This document shows positions 1 through 10,877 of a stretch of 64,000 bases of DNA, one piece after another; positions within the stretch are counted from its first letter, which is position 1; the number at the start of each line of letters is the position of its first letter. The position numbers and the translations under genes are program-made. The stretch is from Pelodera strongyloides (lineage: Eukaryota; Nematoda; Chromadorea; Rhabditida; Rhabditidae), in assembly GCA_036852015.1 (NCBI GenBank), contig JAANDG010000469.1, forward strand, positions 51,001 through 115,000. Direction: 5' to 3'. A model generated the notes under the pieces. The model did not search any database, was not told the DNA's origin, and was given only the letters and a program-made list of their open reading frames with translations.

Positions 1-665
1 CCGGAGAAGTTTGACTTTCCGTGTTTTGGTCTCTTCTCTGCGCACTACATGCTTCCGCTAACTTGACGGGTGTACATAGTAATGGGTGTTCTTTATCTTT
101 TAACCATTTTGTATCAGGGCATATTATCCATGGATTAAACACTACGCAAACTATATTATAGTTTACTAAATTGAAAGGGAACTTTCAAAAATATCCGAAG
201 CTTCGAATTTCTCCAATGAGTTCAAATTCAATCGGTGCTCTATTTCTCCCACGGATTGGCAAACACTCTATATAAAACGTGGTTGTCACCTCTATCTCAG
301 AACATGTGATTCATCAAAATACACAATCTATTTGATGGCAATACGTACATACGATTACCTACTTTTCAGCTTTGTGTTTCTCCTTTCTTACTAGTTTGTT
401 TGGAGAAAAATACTGCAATTCATACCATACCTGCTACCCCTCTCACTCCCTAGGAGTTAACAATTTTACTGAATATTTTGCCTTTGTTCTGGATTAAGTT
501 CGTTGCCTTATTAGAATTAGTACATTATGCTTCCGAATAGGTAGCCCTTCAATTCGTTACTTATTGTTAGTCACCATTGTCTCATCTGACCACATGATCA
601 AAGTTTGATTTTGGCACTTTTTTTTTGGATATCAATGCTTGCCCCATTATCACAGGAGTATTAGC

Positions 666-848
666 TTAAAGCGAAATACCGGCCGGTTTTTGAAACGCAT
701 CTCAAGCACTTGCATTCCTGAGCATTTATGCAAAATGGGGCCTAATTGGGATCTAGTTTTTATTCTAATTTCTGCTCATTTGCATATGCTGCATAAGAAA
801 GCAGGTGTACGCAATGCGTTTCAAAAACCGGCCGGTATTTCGCTTTAA
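666..848. repeat. Hairpin MITE family A, copy 1
   Basis: Inverted-repeat element with ends TTAAAGCGAAAT / ATTTCGCTTTAA. The adjoining arms contain CCGGCCGGTTTTTGAAACGC and its complement, and the centre is AT-rich with TTTGCATATG. The TTAA at each end may be a target-site duplication. No coding capacity. It lies in the intron 69 nt before the exon at 918. Confidence 0.85.
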
Positions 849-917
849 GACTTGAACTGTTATTGAAACATTACAAGTTTTAGGTCAAATTAAAGTGCAA
901 TTTTAAATAATTCTCAG

Positions 918-1385
918 GCTGACGCTATACATTGCTCAACGGCATTTGTTCACATCGCCCCAGAGGGAAACACAATTGCGTCGATACTCAGCGTGGTGAA
1001 TAAGGTTTGTGAAGGAATTTAGGAAATTTATTTATGTAGATAATGTATGCATATGTATAATAATAGCAGATCATCGTAGTAGGGTAGTACAGTGGTGCTC
1101 TTCTGTGCAGTTGTTGCACAGATACATGGGTATGGGTTCTAGATACATGGGTTCTAGATACATGGGAATTCTTAGCTCAGGCATACTCTTCAAAACCACG
1201 TGCCATATCGCTTTAAAAATGTTTCGTTGCAGCTGAAAGTGCACGATTCCGTGGAGGACTTTGCCCTTTCGCAGACCACCCTCGACGATATTTTCCTGGC
1301 GTTGTCCACCAATTCGTCTACTGCAACTGAAGCAGCTACCGCGGTGTCGGACACGTCGGTCGCCACATCGACACCACTTTGTTAG
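918..1385 (+). CDS. ABCA-type ABC transporter, C-terminal end (partial)
   Basis: Two exons, 918-1004 and 1233-1385, join in phase and end at TAG 1383-1385. The encoded end reads ...SILSVVNK | LKVHDSVEDFALSQTTLDDIF... The stretch FALSQTTLDDIFLALS matches the conserved end of the second nucleotide-binding domain of ABCA transporters (family pattern YSVSQTTLEQVF), which sits just after the ATPase core. A Ser/Thr/Ala-rich tail of about 30 residues follows. ABCA proteins are large two-half transporters that move lipids across membranes. The rest of the gene, including the Walker motifs, must lie left of the window or in exons not found in 1-917, which holds a hairpin element at 666-848. Family assignment is fairly firm; which worm paralogue it is cannot be told. 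Confidence 0.7.
1190..1216. repeat. Solo right end of a related TTAA element
   Basis: The segment carries CAAAACCACGTGCCATATCG followed by CTTTAA, the same motif seen at 36020-36049 and, diverged, at 13619-13645. No matching left arm was found nearby. It ends 16 nt before the exon that starts at 1233. Confidence 0.45.
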
Positions 1386-1764
1386 ATCTCTCTCATAATC
1401 AATCGATAAAAGGTGGGTGTTGAATGATTTATTGCCAAGTGATAAAATTCCTTCAGCCAAAGATCTAGAGCAAGTAAAATAGCAAGTCTAGGTTCGCTAA
1501 ATAACTATTCTTTTGAAAAGAGTTTTGGTCGTTAGCAAAAGAGGATCCCTGGAAATGCGCTCTGTGTGCATACAAAACAACCAAAGTTTATAAAATTACA
1601 TATTTTTGCTTTCTGTCTTTTTTTTTGTTAGGGACTGCCTCAGAAGCAAGCGCGTGTTTGAAATGTATTATAAGTAAGAAGCGCGTGGTACTTAGTGCTT
1701 AGACAGTGCAGCACAACTGAAAGTTTACTCCATGATAAAGTTTTCCCATAATTTCAGATTATTA

Positions 1765-2373
1765 ATGTGCTATTTTGATGACGATCTCGGTCTTTCGGAG
1801 GAAGCGGTTCCACTTAAAGGAAGGGAGGTGAATATTAAAATGCTTATTTGTTTATATTATCGTTTAATAGTGAAAATAAAATATGCTTAGTCTAGTGATC
1901 TTGCAACGATTGAATTGCGACTTACAATGACGGGTTAGTATGTCCGGTTGGTTTTACTATCACCGTATAGATTTGCACTTTTGTTAATTTTAGAAGTTTA
2001 AAGCGAAATATGGGCCAGTTTTTGAAACACATCGAGTACACCAGCAAATGAACCTATATTAGAATAAAAAATCGAGCTAAACTCGAGCAACTTTGCATAA
2101 CTACGTAAGAATTCAACTGTCCACGATGCGTTTCAAAAACCGGCCGGTATTTCGCTTTAACTAGTAAATCAATAATGAATAACGGATTGATATTTGCAGG
2201 TGACTCTGTTCGTCTTTATTTTCACGCTGTCCGTCCTCTTACTGGTCCTCATGTATGAACTTCTGATGCCGGTGTTTAACAACCCCACATATCCCTTTTA
2301 CAATCACGTGCTCGATTACTCGTTCAAACCGCAAAATAATCAATTTCCCTTTCATTACAATAGAAATTATTAA
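1765..2373 (+). CDS. Small single-pass membrane protein, unknown function
   Basis: Two exons, 1765-1827 and 2200-2373, encode 78 residues (stop TAA 2371-2373). The donor GTGAAT at 1828 and acceptor TTTGCAG at 2193-2199 keep the frame. The ATG lies 7 nt after an acceptor-like TTTCAG, consistent with trans-splicing. Residues 1-21 are acidic and hydrophilic. Residues about 22-41 (VTLFVFIFTLSVLLLVLMYE) form one membrane span, and the tail is rich in Asn, Pro and aromatic residues. The start is only about 380 bp after the stop of the ABC transporter on the same strand, a spacing seen in nematode operons. The intron carries hairpin element 1998-2160. I do not recognise the family; an additional 5' exon cannot be excluded. 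Confidence 0.5.
1998..2160. repeat. Hairpin MITE family A, copy 2
   Basis: Ends TTAAAGCG / CGCTTTAA with arms GGCCAGTTTTTGAAACAC and GCGTTTCAAAAACCGGCC. Sits in the intron of the small membrane protein gene, 39 nt before the second exon. Confidence 0.8.
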
Positions 2374-3299
2374 ATGGGTGCATTTGCAATATACTGTATG
2401 TTTTGTTTGTAGTTAGAGTTTGAGGGTGTAGTAGTGCTGTATGTTTTGCCCGATTTTTTTACTCTGACAAGTATAGTCCACTGGGGAAAGATGGGTATCA
2501 TGGGAGATTTGAATTTTAGATTATATATATTTTTCCCTTGGTACCTAAGTGAGATGGTGAAACCTTAGTGCTTATGGTAAGGTAAGGTTTTCGCAAGATT
2601 ACTAGCCCGTAATATAGTGTATTAGCAAGTAATCATACTATGGTACTACGCTTCCCCCTGCTGTGCGGTTGTTTAGGCGTTGCAGTAGATGCCCAATAGT
2701 ATATTTTATAGTTTTGAAAAAAAAAGTATTTGTAATTCATCATTCCATTTATGTTTTATTAAAAAATTGATAACATTTCTCAGTTTTGCGCTCAGTTTAC
2801 TCACTATTAATCGACATTTTATCTAGGGTATTTCTAGTCATTTTTCTCGTAAATGTGCAATGTTTCGGTGCCGTTTTACGTACTTTTATCGTGAGGTTGC
2901 GGTTTTGGTTTTATTGCTAGCGACGCTAAGATTCCAGAATAGAACTATAAATAGAATATAAAAATGTATGAAAGGCGGTACAGTGATAGAAAGTCACCCA
3001 CGTATAGAATCTATATTTTTGTTTGAGACTTATAAAAACTGCAATTTGCTTTTTGTGCAATGCAACGCCATTAGTAGGGTATCACCTCTCTTGGCAGACG
3101 TCTAGTTTTTAGGGACAAAATATGTATATTACTCGTATATTCTTTGTATTCGTTTTTTTGCAATTTGTCTGTGATTTATGAAATCCATATCATATCGTGC
3201 AATGTGAAAATGTGTAAAATAGATAGCGTCTATTTGTTTTCCTTCTATCTGTTTATTTATTTCTCCGCTCCTTTTTTCCAGGATCGCTAAAAGGGAATC

Positions 3300-3587
3300 C
3301 TTTAAAGGAAAAAAAAATTGTTCAGTTTCGATACTCACAAAGATTTGGGTGATTAAGTGGTGGATTGATCTGCCGAAACGCAAAAAGGGCAATTGTTCTG
3401 CCTTGTTTGTATGGGACAATTGCATCTTTTCCATTTCGGGCCGATCAATCCACCACTTTATCACCCAATATCTTCGTGAGTATTGAAATCGAACTCTACT
3501 TTTTGTATTCCAAATTTTTATTATCCCTTATAGAAAATAAATAAACTAAAAAAACGGACACAATTTAAGGTGAACCGATCCCTTTAA
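3300..3587. repeat. Long hairpin element family D, copy 2 (left arm shortened)
   Basis: Palindromic core: GGTGATTAAGTGGTGGATTG pairs with the segment around 3436-3466, separated by a loop near 3400-3413. The right end CCGATCCCTTTAA and the internal order match the intact copy at 10322-10683. The left terminal arm is shortened and altered. Confidence 0.7.
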
Positions 3588-3680
3588 AAGTGTCGCAGGG
3601 CAGCTCTCTGGTTGTCACATGTGTCACAGTCATAGTGTCACAGAGTGTCACAGGACAAGGTGAATTTCGAACTTGGTCCT

Positions 3681-4279
3681 GAGGCCATATTCACCACGCA
3701 CTTCCCCATGGGGGATTCCCATCTTCTTCTCTGCGCATCTTCTGTCGTGACTGCACGACCACTCTTTTCTATTTATTAACATAATTCCGTAGAATTAGGG
3801 TTTATATTCCCGCTTACCCTTATCACCAATACCGTAACCGTAATAGGTTAATTATTATATTTGGCCTAAATTGGGCATATTCTTCGTATTCATTCGCGTC
3901 GTAGTCGATAAGACTTGGGGCTGCGTGCTCGTATTATTCCGTCGCCCTAGACGCTAGCTCTCCCACGCTATCATTCATATTCTGGAACTATACCGAGCTC
4001 TGAAAGAGATCGGTGATCTTTGAGAGGTAATAGGTGAAACCGACGCCCGGATCATAAACTTACCTTTGGGGTACTTTCCTCTTTGTGTGCTTGCATTGCC
4101 TCGAACCGTACTAATAAACTCTTTATATAAACTGTCTCTCTCTCTAACTGGACTTCGGGTCGGAAGACGAAAGTACAAACCAAACAGTGCCAGTCTTTTC
4201 ATCTTCCCTCACATTAGAATGCTATTTTCTGTAACCAGGAATACTCCCCCGAGGGAATCGGAATGGTGAATATGGCCTC
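3681..4279. repeat. Inverted-repeat element family E, long form
   Basis: Left end GAGGCCATATTCACCAC and right end GTGAATATGGCCTC are inverted copies, followed inward by CCCCATGGGGGATTCCC on the left and a related GGGAATCGG on the right. About 600 bp long with no coding region I can support. The 135-bp element at 32951-33085 has the same ends and looks like an internal deletion derivative. Class is not determined because no convincing target-site duplication is visible. Confidence 0.65.
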
Positions 4280-5079
4280 TGGTCTTTCGCGGCAGTTACA
4301 AACGCGATATTTCAGGTACGCCTAATGGCTTGCCTTCTGAATGCGGTAGATCGCCGAGTTGCCCTTTTCTCACTTATATGGCTATAGCTATAGATTTTTG
4401 GGTGTTGTTTTTACAATAACCTTCAACAATACGAAAACGTCATTTTTGATCTTTATTGAACATTTAGAACTATAAATCGCGGAAAAAAAACGCGCTTTTT
4501 AGCACATATAATTGCATCCAACGGCTCGAAACAGGTTTGAATGGTGTTTTTATACAATGACGAATTTTAGTATAACCGCATTCCAGGCAAGCTATTTAAA
4601 AAAGCTTATTCACTCGTGGAATTTTTTTTAAATGTTCTGTTGTTTGCTGAGTCACACCCACGCAAAACAAAATAAGTTATTATGAATTCTTATGTGAAAA
4701 AACAACATGGTACCGCAATTCTCGTAACTGAAAAAATAAGCACATTATTTATCTAGAATGTTGAACGTTGTACTTTACTATTTGAAACAAATTTTTATGC
4801 AACAACTCCTTATTAATCTAATGTTTTTGTTTTTCTTTTAATCTTTTATCCTACCAAACCATGAACTTAGAAATATGGTTCATTTCTGAGCGTTTACATA
4901 GTCTTCAAAAATCACTCGAGTATTCCACTCGAGTCGAGTAAAAATCACCTTGATATTTAAAGAGATGTGCAATGGCTGGTTTTCAATCGCAAATTCCTCA
5001 TTTTTGCACATTTTGGCACCCGTCTTGTGTTTCAAGCACTGAATGGGACATGAGTAATACAGGAAATTCATCTTGTTTC

Positions 5080-5108
5080 TTTCAAAACCACGCGTCATGT
5101 CGCTTGAA
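5080..5108. repeat. Diverged solo end of a TTAA element
   Basis: TTTCAAAACCACGCGTCATG followed by TCGCTTGAA resembles the ends at 1190-1216 and 36020-36049, with substitutions. No gene adjoins it. Confidence 0.3.
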
Positions 5109-5405
5109 ATAACATGACTAGTGATATTGGGCCCACACATCACTCACCTGTGACTAGATGTGTGCGGATCGGTTGCTATATCTCTGCAGATCGGATGCTA
5201 TGTTCATCTAATGTTTACCGACTGAAATCGAGATTCGTCTTTTTGTTTGGTCAGATAAGTGAAAGGGAGGCCGATGTACACATTTACATTGTGTACCGCA
5301 GGAATCTAGGTACACTCTTTATTCGAAAGTTCTGAAACCAAGCTGACAGGCCTCATAGCTGAGTATTCTCTTTTGCGACTATTTTTTTAAGTTAATAATT
5401 CACTT

Positions 5406-5939
5406 CTTACGCTTTTATCGGTCGTATTTGTTTACTTAGTATTTTACACAACTTTATTCGTCTACACTGTCATACCATCAAGAAGTTATACATATACTAC
5501 TAAACATCCATTTCTTATTTTTGAATTTTTAGTTTCTCTTCAGTAGAACTCCCTACTTTTTTCTAGCATTTTTACATGGATTTCTACCATATTTGCGTTT
5601 TTAGATTGGTTTTTTCGTGCTTTCTCATATCTATAGAGTCTAATTATAATCTACTGTTTCCCAAACCAACGGCTTACGCTTTTATCGGTCGTATTTGTTT
5701 ACTTAGTATTTTACACAACTTTATTCGTCTACACTGTCATACCATCAAGAAGTTATACATATACTACTAAACATCCATTTCTTATTTTTGAATTTTTAGT
5801 TTCTCTTCAGTAGAACTCCCTACTTTTTTCTAGCATTTTTACATGGATTTCTACCATATTTGCGTTTTTAGATTGGTTTTTTCGTGCTTTCTCATATCTA
5901 TAGAGTCTAATTATAATCTACTGTTTCCCAAACCAACGG
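5406..5939. repeat. Perfect 267-bp tandem duplication
   Basis: Unit 5406-5672 is repeated head-to-tail as 5673-5939 without a difference that I could find by eye. Both start CTTACGCTTTTATCGG and end CCAAACCAACGG. The identical short open frames within each unit are not evidence of a gene. Either a very recent duplication or an assembly artefact. Confidence 0.85.
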
Positions 5940-6329
5940 GTCTCAACTGTCCCTCAGGCTCAGGAATTCTAAACTTATTGGTTAGTTTGGCACAAAGCAA
6001 TGTCTGGAATACAGTTATCATACATAACATAACATGACATTTATTACGACGACAAAGTATCGCGCAAGTTTTGACGATATAAGGCCACTAACAAAGAATA
6101 ACTGGATAACAATATAAAAAAATATCATATCGCATATTACTTTTGTGAAGACTGTGAAAAAATAGCGCTGCGTTTGCCAACAGCCAAAACCTTTTGTGGA
6201 TATACAATACGGTCTATGTACATTGTTGTGTACATAGGTTTGTTTTCAAAAACACAAATCGAGCATACAACCGGCTTTGCTTGTTTAGGTTATTTTCAAG
6301 CAGTACAACATTCGATTTTTGAAACGTAT

Positions 6330-6460
6330 TTTGGATAACTGCATTCCCATGTAGCATATGCAAATGATTGTATGATTATAATAATAAAACGAGCACACTT
6401 CCACTTTTAGCATAACTACACAGTTCCGTCATACGTATCAAAAAGCGGCATTATATAACT
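6330..6460. repeat. Degenerate inverted-repeat element with octamer core
   Basis: TTTGAAACGTATTTTGG on the left and CATACGTATCAAAAAGCGG on the right are imperfect inverted arms around an AT-rich centre with CATATGCAAAT. Similar layout to the element at 50247-50405. Terminal TTAA is lost. Confidence 0.4.
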
Positions 6461-6517
6461 CGGGGACTCGAGTAGGTTGACCTCCGTGAGGACACAATGA
6501 GTACATTTTAAGTTTTT

Positions 6518-6688
6518 TTAGAGCGAAATGCTAGCCCCTTTGGAAAATTTGCATATGATAAGCAAATCCTATGTATCCTATGCTAATTTTGTACGATCGT
6601 CCACGGCAATCGTACAAAATTAGCATATGATACATAGGATTTGCATATCATATGCAAATTTTCCAAAGGGGCTAGCATTTCGCTTTAA
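6518..6688. repeat. Palindromic MITE family C, copy 1
   Basis: 171 bp, almost entirely self-complementary. The ends are TTAGAGCGAAATGCTAGCCC and its complement ending CGCTTTAA. The inner arms contain GGAAAATTTGCATATGATA and CCTATGTATCCTATGC, and the small loop is near GTCCACGGCAAT. Near-identical copies lie at 39005-39175 and 60386-60562. Shares the terminal TTAAAGCGAAAT with family A. Confidence 0.9.
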
Positions 6689-8111
6689 GTTTTTTAAAGG
6701 GATGTGGTCCTTCCCGTAGCTATGCTTTGAAGTCTTTGTCTCCCTCGAGTTGTTCGTCTACGTCTTCCCTTTAACTATTAATTCATGTGCCTTTTCATCC
6801 TTATTCGTGCTTCATTCCTCTTTCTCTTTTCCTCCTTTAGCTAATTTTTTTATTTCTCTCTCTCTTTCCTTTCTCAATTCCTCTTCCTCTCTTTCTCTTT
6901 CTCTCTCTTCCTTGATCCATCCTTCCCTCTCTACCTCCTATCATATTACCCTTCAAAAGCACCGTCCGACGTGTTATGCGTGTTTCACTAACTTAGCATT
7001 TTTTGTGCAACAATTGTCGTGCTAAAATTTCCTGTGCAAAAGTTGCATGTACTCTGAGTTCAGTTCAGTGACGTCACCGGAAAACTAAGTATCGATTTTC
7101 TAGAAATTTAGTATCAATCATTTTATGTGACTGATAGACAATGAGAAACATTAAATGTTTTGGAGGCCTCGAAGCAAAGCTAGCTTAAAAGTAATTTGAA
7201 AATATTCCACGTTTCAATAAATATAGAAAAGGACACGAGTAGATGAGTTGTGGCTTCGACGTGTTCGACATATTGTACTTCGTCACCAAACAAACAACTA
7301 CTGATTCTATTATTTTCTTTATTTCTTTTACATGAAAATGACGTCTTTCACAGTTTCTCTAATTGAGAAAGTTTGGTAAAATTTGCGCCTGACTACTTAT
7401 CGATGTAACGCATCTTTGTGAAGAATCTTTGCAAGTCATTGCGATCTTTTGCGATGATCATCGCGTCACTTATAAAGTTGATCTCCATATTTTCTCATAA
7501 ATGTTTCTTGAAAAATGCTTCGAACGCAACCACAGCATTGTACCTACACTAGTATTAGTATCAGACTATACTTGTGCCAAACTATCATAGAGAATAGTTT
7601 GGAGTTTGGTATACACTCTACAAACTGTGCCCCATGAGCATATAAACTTCTATCAGTACATTGCTTTTCTTCGGTACTTTTCTTTAACTTGTTTTATGGC
7701 AAATTTAAATATCTGTATTTTTCTCCCGCCAAGTTATGTACACCTGCTTTTCACGAGTGTTCGTCTTGCATTGAACCTATCAACAATGTCGTATGAGTTA
7801 TCTAGTAGGTGATATTATCATAATAATTCGAATTTGTTCCAGATTGTTTGTCTATCTTCCCAAAAGACTCCATAACAATAGAGTCCCAATCGGTCAGGTC
7901 CCTGGGCTCGTCGGGCTCCGATTGGCCCAACCGGAAGCCCAGGCCGTGAGTTTATTTATATTTATAATTACTATATGTATTGTTTACGATCGCCAAAAGC
8001 CCGACTCAAGTCTTGGTAGAGTGGCGATGTGGTTCCTGAGTTGAGTGCTGCGGTTTAGAGAAAAGTTAGTAGCTAAGGTCTCCAAAGTTTCATTCGATGT
8101 TAATTATTCTG

Positions 8112-8253
8112 TGGCCGTATGCACAAACGCTGGGAGCATGCTCCCAGCCTCACATTGGGAGGTGAGGAAACCGAGTGATCACGCGAACCATCTAGACGCA
8201 GAGACAAATTCTCCCCAGCCAGGAAAGCTCCCAGTGCTCGTGCATACGGTCAC
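8112..8253. repeat. Short inverted-repeat element
   Basis: Ends GTGGCCGTATGCAC and GTGCATACGGTCAC are inverted copies with one difference. Inside, GCTGGGAGCATGCTCCCAGC is itself a palindrome and CTCCCAGTG recurs near the right end. About 142 bp, non-coding. Only one copy seen here. Confidence 0.6.
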
Positions 8254-8435
8254 TGGAACCTAGGGACCTAGGCGCTATCGTATTTTGCGGTAATTTGCAT
8301 AGCATTCCTTTTCAAATCTCCAAACAATAAGCTAACAAAATATTGACACATAGACATACAATACTTGAACAGTTCTCCAATATCGATCGTCGTGAACTGT
8401 GTGAAGGCGTAGAATAGAGTACTGGAGTTCATCAT

Positions 8436-8730
8436 TCCTCTCTTCTTTCTTTTCTCTCTTTCTCTTTCTCTTTCTTTCTCTCTCACTTCTCTTTCCCTTT
8501 CTCTCTCTCCCTCTCTACCTCTCTCTCCTCTCTCAACACTGTGATCTGCAACATCTACCATGTCGAGTACCTTCTGCCCTCTGCAAACATCCCAGTCCTC
8601 AAATCTCAACTCTACAGATATCTCCCTCTCATCAGAGGGAGGGAACGGAGAGAGGGAGAGAGAGAAAGAGAAGGAGAGAGAGGGAGAGAGAAGGGGAGAG
8701 AGCTAATGAGAGAGAAGAGAGAATAAGAAA
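8436..8730. repeat. CT tract facing GA tract
   Basis: A CT/CTTT-rich satellite at about 8436-8532 is followed 100 bp later by a GAGA-rich satellite at about 8636-8730. The two could pair as a long imperfect hairpin. Open frames through them give only Arg/Glu or Ser/Leu repeats and are not genes. Confidence 0.75.
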
Positions 8731-9599
8731 GAGAAGGAAGAGTTAAGTGGGAACTAGGCTATTCCCCCATCCCTCAAGCCCTTACCAACACACTCATTTC
8801 AACTACATACCCTTTGACTAATTACATTTTACCGTTATCGTTAACCTTTAAAGTTTTTTCGACAGAGTTCTTTGGTGCGATTTGAAGTACATTAGATACG
8901 CCCTAATCTATTGGTGTGCGCCGTCAGCGAATCCATAACCAAATTTCAAAAGTCGAAAAGCTGGCAGCTCAATTTTCGATTAATAATAATTAATAATAAG
9001 TAGATGCATGTGCGATATCGTTTGCAAACCACCTTGAATTACAATTAGGTATTTTATTATAGTCCAATGGTGACCTATATCATATGGTAGACCCTTCGGT
9101 ATTTTTCAAGCGTTTTATCATTAAAATAATAATTTCATTTTCATATGGAAAAGGGTAAATCAACATCGACATGCTTGTTAGATTTACTAACATTCTCTTT
9201 ACTTCCATTACGGTATTAGATTTTCTTTTTCTGTTTCTCATCCTATTTCTTTTTCTTTGTTCTTTATGCTCATTTTACATTTGAGGCCATTAGATAATTT
9301 TCACCATTGCTTTGCCTCGTCTTCAACAGTTCTCCGTGTACATATCTTACAACAAAGCGGCCTTTGAGCAGATTTCTAATTTAATTAAAACTAGTTTCCA
9401 TAAAGTTTCATCCTAAAAATGATAGTGTTATTATGTTTCGTATGATAATGTGAATATTGATGACGTTTGGCTACCGTATAGCATCATCCGTTGTTTTGAT
9501 GATGCACCTATTTTTCTTGCGTTGAAGTAAGGTTAATCCTGGTAATTCCTCATGCTCAGTTCTCTATCTCTCTTATTCAATGCTTTCTCTTGTATTTTT

Positions 9600-9635
9600 C
9601 CCTCTCTCTCTCTCTCTCTCTCCCTCTCTCTCCAC
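9600..9635. repeat. CT microsatellite
   Basis: Short run of CT dinucleotides, broken by a few C and A changes. No coding meaning. Confidence 0.7.
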
Positions 9636-10321
9636 CAATTTTCGAGTGCATTCTGACTGTATTCTTGCAATTGACGCACAGAACATAGAGATGAGGTCAA
9701 CGGGGAAACACTGGACTTTGAATCTCTTACTAAGCGAACATTCACGCCCGCGCAAAAGAGGGTGCGCCACAACGTAGCGGTGGTTTGCGAATACGGTGCG
9801 CTGTAGCAAAAGTTGGGCCAGGGCCAGGGGCTGCGCGAAGGGTGGGCATCACTGATTGGATCGCATGAGCTAGATTCATTGTGAATGATTACGTGCTTCT
9901 TGAGTAATCGATATTGTATTATATGTAGCTTCCGGGTTTCAACCCTTCAAAAAATCCCTACACGATATTTTGGTTCGCGCATGAGGACATGAGGCTCTCA
10001 GTTGAGCTATGCAGCCCAACTGATCAGTGAAATAATATTTACTTGCCGATGCATTGCCCGTTATAAATATATCTTTTAACATGAGTAGTTTACATCAGCA
10101 AACAAAATCACTCAGATTTCCATTAGTAGAATGGATTTTAACAAAAAAGGGGTAATAAATCGAACTCTTCCAAATCAAACCACAGAAAGGCATCGTTAAA
10201 TTATCCGTCTTATAACTTACAATACGCACTGCTTATTACATAATTTTCCGTGCGTCTTTGTGTTGAGCCTTTCTTATCAATACTTAGAATCTATATATTC
10301 ATTGACTTGGCTTGTTAATTA

Positions 10322-10683
10322 TTAAAGGGATCGGCTCACCTCAAATCGTGTCTGTTTTTTTTGTTTCTTTATTTTCTATAAGGGATAATAAAAATTTGGA
10401 ATACAAAAAGTAGTGTTATATTTCAATACTCACGAAGATATTAGGTGATAAAGTGGTGGATCGATCGGCCCGAAATGAAAAAGTGTAATTGTCCTGCCTT
10501 GTTTGTATGGGACAATTAACACTTTTTCATTTCGGGCCGATCGATCCACCACTTTATCACCTAATATCTTCGTGAGTATTGAAATATAACACTACTTTTT
10601 GTATTCCAAATTTTTATTATCCCTTATAGAAAATAAAGAAACAGAAAAAACAGACACGATTTGAGGTGAGCCGATCCCTTTAA
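10322..10683. repeat. Long hairpin element family D, intact copy
   Basis: 362 bp, near-perfect palindrome. It begins TTAAAGGGATCGGCTCACC and ends with the complement. The arms run about 180 bp with only scattered mismatches and meet at a small loop near TGTCCTGCCTTGTTTGTATG. Terminal TTAA on both sides. Transcription would give a very stable fold-back RNA. It ends 194 bp before the LITAF start codon. Confidence 0.9.
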
Positions 10684-10877
10684 GTGAAATTTTAATTGTG
10701 CAAATCAGTCGCCGCGCATCTTGCCCATAGGATAGGATGAAGGGCCGAGAAACTTGTTACAAATGATTTTTGATAGATTTTTCTCAACCGCCTCTCGCCG
10801 TGCGGCTTCACCATCGATTTTATTGATTATCCAATTTATTGATTATCCAATTTATTGATTTTTCACCTTTCAGCGTG

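Larger units (their letters stand above)
2374..10877. other. Gene-poor intergenic region
   Basis: About 8.5 kb without a coding region I can support. Open frames here are short, without splice-consistent extension, and many fall inside repeats. It holds inverted-repeat elements (3300-3587, 3681-4279, 6518-6688, 8112-8253, 10322-10683), a 267-bp tandem duplication (5406-5939), an octamer-bearing element (6330-6460) and CT/GA satellites (8436-8730, 9600-9635). The rest is AT-rich sequence with no recognisable feature. Confidence 0.5.

Noticed and set aside
5576..6037. Two identical short frames (5576 and 5843) suggesting a duplicated gene
   Set aside because: They result from the 267-bp tandem duplication of non-coding DNA; no splice-consistent extension.
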